Notes: generated from the letters alone by a model not told the origin. A stretch of 6,973 bases of DNA from Candidatus Kaiserbacteria bacterium (GCA_023267775.1 JAHFMQ010000040.1:1-6973); one strand, 5' to 3'. Positions 1 to 5,705 are shown, numbered from the stretch's first letter. Program-made: numbers and translations.

Positions 1-534
1 TCGGCGCAGTGCACCGACAAGGCGGTAAATAAAGTCACCGCAAAACTCTTTCAAAAATATAAATCACCCCGGGATTTTGCGAATGCGAAGCCGGTCGTGC
101 TTATGAAAGAACTTTCTTCGATTCCATTTTTTCGCAATAAAACAAAAGCGATTATTGGTTCAGCAAAAGAAATTCAGACGCGGCACGGCTCCGCCGTGCC
201 GCGCAACGAGCATGAGCTCGTTGCGCTGCCAGGTGTCGGCTATAAAACTGCGCACGTTATTTTGGGTGAACTGTATGACACATGGGAAGGCATACCGACC
301 GATACTCATGTGAAGCGCTTCGCAAAACGTTTTGACCTCACGGATAATTCCGATCCCAAAAAGATTTCGAAGGATCTTGAGGCGCTTATTCCGAAAAAAG
401 ACTGGAAATATGTAAACAATGGTCTTGTTCTCTATGGCCGGTACGTATGTCCTGCCCGCCCGCATGAGTGTTCCGTACACCCATTAACAAAATTATGGCC
501 GCCTGCCGCGCTTTGTTGGCCAAAAGCAAAATGA
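1..534 (+). CDS. nth: Endonuclease III (DNA glycosylase/AP lyase), 5' end cut off by window edge
   Basis: Base-excision repair enzyme that removes oxidised pyrimidines and cleaves the backbone at abasic sites. The reading frame is open from base 1, and 177 residues are visible. It begins in the SAQ-type helix (SAQCTDKAVNK), which lies about 40 residues into E. coli Nth, so the start codon is outside the window. The helix-hairpin-helix LPGVGYKTA (residues 76-84) carries the Schiff-base lysine K82, and TDTH supplies the catalytic D101, so both catalytic residues are present. The C-terminal cluster loop, CX6CX2CX5C in the family, reads C150-X6-C157-X2-H160-X5-W166, so two of the four [4Fe-4S] ligands are replaced. 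The extra C172 is out of register. The stop overlaps the downstream mutY-like start as ATGA, which implies translational coupling. The internal ATG at 97 is not the start, because homology extends upstream of it. Family assignment is secure. Cluster loss is read directly from the sequence, and its effect is inferred. Confidence 0.93.
   Translation, partial: SAQCTDKAVNKVTAKLFQKYKSPRDFANAKPVVLMKELSSIPFFRNKTKAIIGSAKEIQTRHGSAVPRNEHELVALPGVGYKTAHVILGELYDTWEGIPTDTHVKRFAKRFDLTDNSDPKKISKDLEALIPKKDWKYVNNGLVLYGRYVCPARPHECSVHPLTKLWPPAALCWPKAK
179..226. repeat. Two overlapping perfect GC-rich inverted repeats inside nth
   Basis: The first dyad pairs 179-189 with 193-203 (11 bp, 3-nt loop). The second pairs 201-211 with 216-226 (11 bp, 4-nt loop). 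They share bases 201-203, so the two hairpins would compete in single-stranded form. They encode the stretch just before the HhH motif, a region that tolerates variation in endonuclease III proteins. This could be a small palindromic element absorbed into the gene, or an RNA structure. No second copy of the same sequence is seen in this window. Confidence 0.75.
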
Positions 535-1448
535 GTATAGAAAGAAGCGCGGACCGTATCTCAAAGAGACCGGAATCACGTCCTGCTGGCCGTGTTCCTA
601 ACTCTCGGGCCGTCGCCCTGCGAGCCAACTCTCTTTTCAATACGACCTCGCACTTCCGCAAGGCGGTCTGGGCGCATTACCAAAAACAAGGCAGGCACGA
701 TTTGCCGTGGCGGAAAAATTACGACGCTTACCACGTACTTGTTTCAGAGATTATGCTCCAGCAGACGCAAGTTGAACGTGTCATTCCTTTCTATAAAAAT
801 TTTCTGAAAAAATTTAGAACCGTGCGCGTGCTTGCGCACGCGCCGCTTTCCGAAGTGCTTAAGAGTTGGCAGGGACTCGGCTACAATCGTCGCGCGAAAA
901 TGCTTCATTTAGCCGCGGAAGAATCGGTACTGAACTATAGCGGGGAACTTCCAAAACAGGTTCAAGAATTAGAAACTATGCCGGGGATTGGACCGTATAC
1001 CGCCCGCGCTCTGGCGGCTTTTGCATACAACCAAGATGTTGTAATGATTGAAACCAACATACGCACCGCAATCATCCACCACTTCTATCCAAAAAGAAAG
1101 AAAGTATCAGATACAGAAATCGAAAAAATACTCGTACAAGTTCTGCCAAAAGGAAAGGCCCGAGAATGGTACAGCGCGCTTATGGACTACGGCGCTCATC
1201 TGAAACGTTCCGGAGTTAAATTGAACGCCAGACATGCACGGTATATTAAACAGCAGAAATTTATTGGTTCAAAAAGGGAAGCACGAGGGGCTATCGTACG
1301 TTTATTGACCCAGCAGACCGCGTCGCGCGGAGAAATATTGAAACTCTTTACGGGTAATCGGCGATATCAAATACTCGAAGCGCTGCGAACACTTCTCGGT
1401 GAAAATATCGTGCAATGTAAAGCCGGTCGCTACTCACTTACCGACTAA
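531..1448 (+). CDS. mutY: MutY-like HhH-GPD DNA glycosylase without Fe-S cluster or NUDIX domain
   Basis: Probable adenine-specific DNA glycosylase acting on A opposite 8-oxoguanine. The 305-residue protein has LPWR (58-61), then SEIMLQQTQV (72-81) with the catalytic Glu E73, a WQGLGYNRRA motif (113-122), and the helix-hairpin-helix MPGIGPYTAR (150-159). The usual catalytic Asp (D138 in E. coli MutY) aligns with E174 in MIETNIR. After MDYGA the family normally shows a four-Cys [4Fe-4S] loop. Here the segment is basic (about 223-248) and has no Cys. The C-terminus (about 250-305) resembles a small winged helix and is not the 8-oxoG-recognising NUDIX-like domain. I chose ATG 531 because it forms an ATGA overlap with the nth stop. 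An in-frame ATG at 468 would overlap nth by 67 bases. Residues 1-40 are basic and match nothing in the family, so the true start is uncertain. The target base cannot be fixed from sequence, and a mismatch-thymine or other HhH-GPD specificity remains possible. Confidence 0.85.
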   Translation: MSIERSADRISKRPESRPAGRVPNSRAVALRANSLFNTTSHFRKAVWAHYQKQGRHDLPWRKNYDAYHVLVSEIMLQQTQVERVIPFYKNFLKKFRTVRVLAHAPLSEVLKSWQGLGYNRRAKMLHLAAEESVLNYSGELPKQVQELETMPGIGPYTARALAAFAYNQDVVMIETNIRTAIIHHFYPKRKKVSDTEIEKILVQVLPKGKAREWYSALMDYGAHLKRSGVKLNARHARYIKQQKFIGSKREARGAIVRLLTQQTASRGEILKLFTGNRRYQILEALRTLLGENIVQCKAGRYSLTD

Positions 1449-1480
1449 ATAATAAAAGGGTGGAGATTTTGTCTCCACCC
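1449..1480 (-). terminator. Intrinsic terminator of the zinc-ribbon gene (minus strand)
   Basis: A perfect 9-bp stem pairs 1458-1466 with 1472-1480 around a 5-nt loop. Read on the minus strand, the stem is followed by TTTTATTATTT, a proper U-tract, 28 bases after the zinc-ribbon stop codon. On the plus strand the hairpin is followed by CCTTAG and has no U-tract, so it should stop nth-mutY transcription poorly. Confidence 0.8.
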
Positions 1481-1507
1481 CCTTAGCGTCGAAACGCGGG
1501 GAAGCAT

Positions 1508-1681
1508 TCAGCACACAATCGCCAGTTGAGGTGGTAGAGCGAAAGTTCTACCGCACTCTTCTAACGGGCACTTCATGCTGTTGCTATCGGATTTTTCAGT
1601 CACCCTTTCCACTTTTTGTCCACAATGTGGACAAACGACCTGCTGACGATTCGGGTCGGGATCAGAACCATTTGTGCCCAT
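1508..1681 (-). CDS. Small zinc-ribbon protein, 57 residues, function unknown
   Basis: This frame encodes 57 residues, beginning MGTNGSDPDPNRQQ. It has two cysteine knuckles, C17-P-H-C20-G and C38-P-L-E-E-C43-G-R, so the pattern is CX2C-X17-CX4C. A further Cys (C57) is the final residue. Four Cys in this spacing suit a structural zinc ribbon, typical of nucleic-acid or protein-binding adaptors. No other domain, signal peptide or membrane segment is seen. The start is well supported: AAGGAGG lies 7 bases before ATG 1681, a promoter lies further upstream, and a terminator follows the stop. The gene is a self-contained unit between the convergent ends of the mutY-like and RNase J genes. I do not recognise an orthologue. 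The zinc-ribbon fold is inferred from Cys spacing and the role is unknown. Confidence 0.82.
   Translation of the reverse strand: MGTNGSDPDPNRQQVVCPHCGQKVERVTEKSDSNSMKCPLEECGRTFALPPQLAIVC
1615..1635. repeat. Perfect 10+1+10 palindrome over the first zinc knuckle
   Basis: Bases 1615-1624 (TTTGTCCACA) are the exact reverse complement of 1626-1635, around a single central A. Each arm contains TTGTCCACA, which differs at one position from the E. coli DnaA box TTATCCACA and equals the DnaA box described in actinobacteria. It codes for VCPHCGQ, so part of the symmetry follows from the CPxCG motif. It could be an operator or DnaA-binding dyad, or coincidence of coding. Confidence 0.6.
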
Positions 1682-1688
1682 CAAGAAA

Positions 1689-1695
1689 CCTCCTT
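1689..1695 (-). promoter_or_regulatory. Strong Shine-Dalgarno for the zinc-ribbon gene
   Basis: The minus strand reads AAGGAGG with 7 bases before the ATG at 1681, which is close to ideal spacing. It fixes the start codon of the small gene. It is also the only good Shine-Dalgarno that I find in front of any start in this window. Confidence 0.88.
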
Positions 1696-1746
1696 GTGAA
1701 AAGATTTTTGAGAGTTACAATTTGGAACAAATTTCTATCTGTAGCA

Positions 1747-1774
1747 GTTATAGTCGATATTTTTTCTACGTCAA
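1747..1774 (-). promoter_or_regulatory. Sigma70-type promoter for the zinc-ribbon gene
   Basis: On the minus strand TTGACG (1774-1769) is separated by 16 bases from TATAAC (1752-1747). Each hexamer matches the consensus at 5 of 6 positions. The predicted start near 1740 gives a leader of about 58 bases. That leader contains a weak AT-rich hairpin (1719-1724 with 1728-1733) ahead of the Shine-Dalgarno. Confidence 0.65.
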
Positions 1775-1813
1775 GCAATTTTCGGACAACTATGCGGATA
1801 ACTTTTCAATCTC

Positions 1814-1852
1814 AAAAATAAAACGCGACACAAAGTGTCGCGTTTTATTTTT
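1814..1852. terminator. Bidirectional intrinsic terminator, perfect 18-bp palindrome
   Basis: Bases 1814-1831 and 1835-1852 are exact reverse complements around an AAA loop. The GC-rich core CGCGACAC/GTGTCGCG is flanked by A- and T-rich arms, so both strands give a stem followed by TTTTATTTTT. It begins 16 bases after the RNase J stop codon on the minus strand. In the plus direction it can stop transcription that passes the mutY-like gene. Confidence 0.93.
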
Positions 1853-1868
1853 GAAAATATATCCAGCA

Positions 1869-3806
1869 CTACATTCCTATGAGCACTGGGATGACCATCG
1901 GAGCTTTATTCGTGCGGGTGAAGAGGAATCCCGCAAGCACATCAGTCAAATTATTTTTTACATAATCAAGATCGACAGGGTTCATATTCTGCGCAGAATC
2001 TTCAATTGTTTTCTTAATGAGAACTCGGGCTTCATTCAGAAGATTTTGCGATTCTCGCAGGTAAATGAAGCCACGACTGATGATATCGGGCGACTTACGA
2101 AGCTTGCCGGTCTTGAGGTTTACGCTCGCTATGATGACGAACATACCGTCTTTGGCGAGCGACTGGCGGTCGCGGATAACGACTTCTTGCCTGTCTCCAA
2201 TCGTAAATCCGTCAACTACCATGGGTGCCGACGGCACTTTCTGTTTGTGCACGTTTAGACGATGTCCCTCCTCTATATCAATAACCGTGCCATTGTCTGC
2301 GACGATGATGTTTTCACGCGGGAAACCGGACTGTTCCACTGCTTTTGCGTGGCAGGCCGTCATTGAGCGGTAGCCGTAGCCCGGCATGAAGAAGGTCGGA
2401 TGCACTTTTTTGTTAATCCAGACCAGTTCTCCAGTGTTGCCGTGGCCAGTCGAGTGAACGTCCGAGGATTTGTAGTGAATAAGCGTCACGTTGTGACGAT
2501 AGAGGTTGTCTTTGAGTTTCTGTACGGCGATCTCATTTCCCGGAATGACCGATGACGAGAGGACAATAGTGTCGCGTTCATTCAACGTAATAGACTTGTG
2601 TTGTCTCGTCGCGATGCGCATAAGTCCAGCAAATTCTTCTCCTTGGGCTCCCGTCGAGAGGATGACGATTTTATCTGCCGGATAATTGCCAATGTCTTGC
2701 GCAGGGATGAACGTTTCTTTTTTGACTTTAAGAAGACCAGTTTTCTCCGCGATCTCAAGATTGTTCCTTATGGATCGGCCCTCGGTAACAATTTTCTTCC
2801 CATATTTTTCGGCTGCCTCCATGATGTGAATCATGCGCTCAAATTGCGATGCGAACGTGCCGATAATAAGACGACCAGACACGGTTTTAATGATGTCCTC
2901 GAGTGTCTGGAGTACGCGCGCTTCAGGAATTGAAAATCCGTCCTTCTCGGCGTTGGTCGAATCGGCGACGAGGAAGATATTATTATCCTTACTTATCTCG
3001 CCCCAGATCTTCTCTTCTTGTTCGGACGGAGTCACGCCGTCATGACTAAGCTTCAAATCTCCGCTGATGACAACGTTACCCTGGGGAGTTTCTACTGAAA
3101 CGCCCATTGAATCCGGAATTGAGTGAGTGACGGGGAAAAATCGGACTCGCGTTTTCCCGATAGTCACTGTCTGACCAACTTCAACCGTGATCATTTCTGA
3201 TTTTGGCACATCCGGATATTCTTCTTGTCGTCGCTGAATCATGATCGACGTAAGGTTCTGTGTGTAGATAGGAGGGGTACCAAAACGGGGAAGCGTGAAC
3301 GGAATGCCGCCGATATGGTCGAGATGTCCATGCGTGATGATGACGCCTTTTACGCGGTCGGCATACTTCTCCAGATATTTAGTATTGGGAAGTATGTAGT
3401 CCACTCCTGGAGAAGAATCTTCCGAGACGAACTGGAAACCTGCGTCGAACACGAGTATGTCGCCGGTTGCACCCACTTCAACGGCGATCATATTGCGACC
3501 GACTTCTTCTACGCCGCCGAGCGGGATAATGCGAACGGTGGTTGGTCCGGCTGGCTCAGGGAAGTAATCAGCCGTGCGATTTATGCGCGTCGGCATTGAA
3601 GTCGGACGGCGGAGTATTCGCTGAATGCGACGTGATGCGCCGCCCGGGCGGGGTCCTCCACGATGTGTTAAACGGTTACCGCCGCGCCCAAAATTTCTTT
3701 GCTGGCGAGGATGGTCGGAACGCGCTTCATGTGGATGACCCGAATGTCCTTTTGGGGACTCCGAGGAGGGTGCTGGAGCTGGCGCTGGTGCAGATGCTGA
3801 ATTCAT
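1869..3806 (-). CDS. rnj: Ribonuclease J (metallo-beta-lactamase/beta-CASP), Tyr at a zinc-ligand position
   Basis: 5'-3' exo/endoribonuclease of mRNA decay and RNA maturation, cytoplasmic. The protein has 645 residues, against about 555 in B. subtilis RNase J1. The extra length is a tail (about 1-88) rich in Ala-Pro at first, then His, Arg and Gly with RGG-like pieces, probably disordered and RNA-binding. Catalytic motifs are HGHLDH (159-164), PVTH (H228) and SGD (D250). The beta-CASP part includes TFASQFER (317-324), EGRS (342-345), LSTGAQGE (383-390) and HSTGHG (451-456). Where RNase J normally has PxHGEYR, with a zinc-binding His (H390 of RNase J1), this protein has PGYGYRS, placing Y477 at the His position. 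The C-terminal ISRGFIYLRES (576-586) is also typical. ATG 3806 has no Shine-Dalgarno. The gene lies 141 bases downstream of the binding-protein gene and ends at the palindromic terminator. Family assignment is secure. The effect of the His-to-Tyr change is unknown. Confidence 0.95.
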   Translation of the reverse strand: MNSASAPAPAPAPSSESPKGHSGHPHEARSDHPRQQRNFGRGGNRLTHRGGPRPGGASRRIQRILRRPTSMPTRINRTADYFPEPAGPTTVRIIPLGGVEEVGRNMIAVEVGATGDILVFDAGFQFVSEDSSPGVDYILPNTKYLEKYADRVKGVIITHGHLDHIGGIPFTLPRFGTPPIYTQNLTSIMIQRRQEEYPDVPKSEMITVEVGQTVTIGKTRVRFFPVTHSIPDSMGVSVETPQGNVVISGDLKLSHDGVTPSEQEEKIWGEISKDNNIFLVADSTNAEKDGFSIPEARVLQTLEDIIKTVSGRLIIGTFASQFERMIHIMEAAEKYGKKIVTEGRSIRNNLEIAEKTGLLKVKKETFIPAQDIGNYPADKIVILSTGAQGEEFAGLMRIATRQHKSITLNERDTIVLSSSVIPGNEIAVQKLKDNLYRHNVTLIHYKSSDVHSTGHGNTGELVWINKKVHPTFFMPGYGYRSMTACHAKAVEQSGFPRENIIVADNGTVIDIEEGHRLNVHKQKVPSAPMVVDGFTIGDRQEVVIRDRQSLAKDGMFVIIASVNLKTGKLRKSPDIISRGFIYLRESQNLLNEARVLIKKTIEDSAQNMNPVDLDYVKNNLTDVLAGFLFTRTNKAPMVIPVLIGM

Positions 3807-3818
3807 AACAATTAATTA

Positions 3819-3853
3819 ATTATTCGGGCTTGTAAACTTTGCTGACAAAGTTT
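3819..3853 (-). promoter_or_regulatory. Candidate RNase J promoter overlapping a perfect 8-bp dyad
   Basis: On the minus strand TTGTCA (3848-3843) and AATAAT (3824-3819) are spaced by 18 bases. Each matches the sigma70 consensus at 5 of 6 positions. The predicted start would fall only about 6 bases before ATG 3806, giving a nearly leaderless mRNA, which agrees with the missing Shine-Dalgarno. The -35 lies inside the inverted repeat 3834-3841/3846-3853 (AAACTTTG, loop, CAAAGTTT), which could be an operator or, in a longer transcript, a hairpin. Confidence 0.35.
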
Positions 3854-3872
3854 CCTCCCGTCGCTCGTTTCG

Positions 3873-3899
3873 GACGAATCAAGTAAGAACTTGTTCGTC
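3873..3899 (-). other. Hairpin in the spacer between the binding-protein gene and rnj
   Basis: Bases 3873-3884 pair with 3889-3899 as an 11-bp stem with one bulged base and a 4-nt loop. No U-tract follows on the minus strand, so it does not look like a terminator. It could be an mRNA processing or stability element if secG, the binding-protein gene and rnj share a transcript. Confidence 0.5.
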
Positions 3900-3947
3900 G
3901 CTCCACTCGCTGGGTAGTAAAACCTGTATGAAAAATTAGGCATAACT

Positions 3948-5669
3948 TTATTTTGTAAAAAATGGCCAGACTGCATCCGTCGCTTTGTACCACGTTGCCA
4001 CCGTCGCAAAACGATCTGAAGGCGTGATGATCTGCGGAAGCACGACGCCTTTCAAATCATTCGGCACGACATATGTGAAGTTGGGCGCATAAATGAATAC
4101 AGCCGGATAGTCCGCCGCAATGGTGTCTTCAATTTTCTGGAGATCCGTTCTGCGTACGTCCTGATCAATTGAACTGCGTGCCTCTTCAAGTAATGTGTCA
4201 ATCGTTTTATTGGTGTAGAGCGCGATATTAAGTCCAGGATCATTGCGCTCTTGCGAATGCCAGAACGCGTAGAGATCCTGATCACGGCCGATAACCATGC
4301 CGTAGAGAAGAGATTCATATTTACGAGGGCGAATGACGTTTTGGGAAAGGTCGCCTGGTTCGTACAGTTCTATATCGATCGGAATACCGAGTTTTTCCCA
4401 ATCCGCTTTGACGGCACTTGCGACGTTTTTTAATTCGGGAACGTTTGACGTGCGGATAGTGATTCGATCAAGTGTTTGTTTTGCACTTGAATTCTTCCAC
4501 ATGTGCTGTGATCCGTCATAGGACCATCCTGCTGCTTGGAGTATCGCTGCAGCATCTCCCGTAGGGCTTACTGATTGAGGAACGGCTACTTGTGTTACGT
4601 TCTCTCCAGGGGGAACAGGACCCATGATCGGTGTTGCGTAACCCCCAAGCACGGTGTCGACGATATTTTGACGATCTACCGCGAGTGAAAGTGCTTTACG
4701 CACTTCTGCCCGCGCGAAGACTTGTTTTCCGCTCGGGTTGAGGAATATACCAAATACACGAGCGTATGGAGCAGTGAGCACTCCTTTCATTGAGACGTCA
4801 TAAGCACTTTCTTCGGCGCCACTTGAGAGGGCTCGCACAAGGTCGTCGCTTCGTGAATAGAAATTGAATCGAATGCTGTCGAGATAGGGTCGACCGAGTA
4901 CGTAAAATGAGTTCGGGGCAAAAGCCACGTTTTTGATAAGTCCGGACGCATCACGCGAAACGCTTGCGACCTTGAAGGGGCCCGCGCCCACAGGACTTGT
5001 TTGAAGGTTTGAGAAAGGGAATTCTTCATTCGAAATATTCTGCCAAAGTCGTGAAGGGAGAATCCCTAGTGTCGTAAGTCCGAGAAACGGCGCATACGGT
5101 TTCGCAAGGGTAAAACGTATAGTACGTTGATCGATTTTTTTGACACTTACCCCAGACCAGTCGGCGTATGTAGGACTTTTAAGTGCAGGGTTCTGTGCTT
5201 TCCCAATCGTAAATACGACGTCATCTGCCGTAACAGGCGTTCCGTCAGAAAACTTTGCGTTGTTACGCAGCACGAAGTCAAAGGTTTTACCGTCGGAGCT
5301 CATGGCGTAGCTTTCGGCAAGTACGGGTATGAGCGACCCATCACCAGAAAGTCCCATAAGTCCGGCATACACGAGACTTGAAAGGTCACGATCGGCATCA
5401 CTAATGGCAAGGAGCGGATTTATAAACTGTGGACTTCCAACCTCACCTTCAGAAAGACTTCCGCCATAAGTCGGCACATGAACCAAAAGCGATTGTTCGA
5501 GCGAATACAGACTTGAAAGGGAAGCAGCGCCAACTAAGAGTGCAAGAATGTAAAAAATGACACGATCACCGGGCGTGAATGAACGTATGCGTTCCTGCAC
5601 GCGTTCAAACATTGAAACAGAATACGTACGAGAAAGTTTTTTCAGCAAAAAGGGATTAGTTTGTTCCAT
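3948..5669 (-). CDS. Family 5 extracellular solute-binding protein (peptide ABC type), membrane-anchored
   Basis: Likely binds oligopeptides outside the cell for an ABC importer of the Dpp/Opp class. The 573-residue protein starts with a basic cytoplasmic stretch (1-35) and a single hydrophobic segment (about 36-58, VIFYILALLVGAASLSSLYSL) that acts as an uncleaved anchor. There is no lipobox Cys and I see no Cys at all. SBP_bac_5 hallmarks follow: F(I)NPLL near 82-87, FVLRNNAKFSDGTPVTADDV (132-151), and SPVGAGPFKV (225-234). A later EVRKALSLAVDRQNIV motif is also typical. No permease or ATPase gene is adjacent, so its partners lie elsewhere or it works alone. It begins 36 bases after the secG stop, in the same direction, which suggests co-transcription. 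ATG 5669 has no Shine-Dalgarno. M20 (5612) is a possible alternative that would still keep the anchor. Substrate is inferred from family only. Confidence 0.9.
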   Translation of the reverse strand: MEQTNPFLLKKLSRTYSVSMFERVQERIRSFTPGDRVIFYILALLVGAASLSSLYSLEQSLLVHVPTYGGSLSEGEVGSPQFINPLLAISDADRDLSSLVYAGLMGLSGDGSLIPVLAESYAMSSDGKTFDFVLRNNAKFSDGTPVTADDVVFTIGKAQNPALKSPTYADWSGVSVKKIDQRTIRFTLAKPYAPFLGLTTLGILPSRLWQNISNEEFPFSNLQTSPVGAGPFKVASVSRDASGLIKNVAFAPNSFYVLGRPYLDSIRFNFYSRSDDLVRALSSGAEESAYDVSMKGVLTAPYARVFGIFLNPSGKQVFARAEVRKALSLAVDRQNIVDTVLGGYATPIMGPVPPGENVTQVAVPQSVSPTGDAAAILQAAGWSYDGSQHMWKNSSAKQTLDRITIRTSNVPELKNVASAVKADWEKLGIPIDIELYEPGDLSQNVIRPRKYESLLYGMVIGRDQDLYAFWHSQERNDPGLNIALYTNKTIDTLLEEARSSIDQDVRRTDLQKIEDTIAADYPAVFIYAPNFTYVVPNDLKGVVLPQIITPSDRFATVATWYKATDAVWPFFTK

Positions 5670-5705
5670 AGAGGAGTTTCGGTATCTAAACCATCCTCAC
5701 ACCGA

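Noticed and set aside
468..530. ATG 468 as the start of the MutY-like protein
   Set aside because: It would overlap nth by 67 bases with residues that match nothing in the family. ATG 531 gives the usual ATGA coupling.
386..661. Minus-strand open frame of 91 codons opposite the nth/mutY junction
   Set aside because: It is antisense to well-conserved nth sequence and to the coupled start, with no motif or leader signal.
1531..1821. Plus-strand open frame of 96 codons in the nth-rnj gap
   Set aside because: It is the reverse of the zinc-ribbon unit, which has a promoter, Shine-Dalgarno, Cys motif and terminator on the minus strand.
1674..2258. Plus-strand open frame of 194 codons across the RNase J 3' end
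   Set aside because: It crosses the palindromic terminator and lies antisense to the conserved RNase J C-terminus. Its translation shows no domain and it has no ribosome binding site.
3812..4009. Minus-strand open frame of 65 codons in the gap before rnj
   Set aside because: It overlaps the binding-protein 3' end in another frame, has no ribosome binding site, and most of it is either leader dyads or conserved coding sequence.
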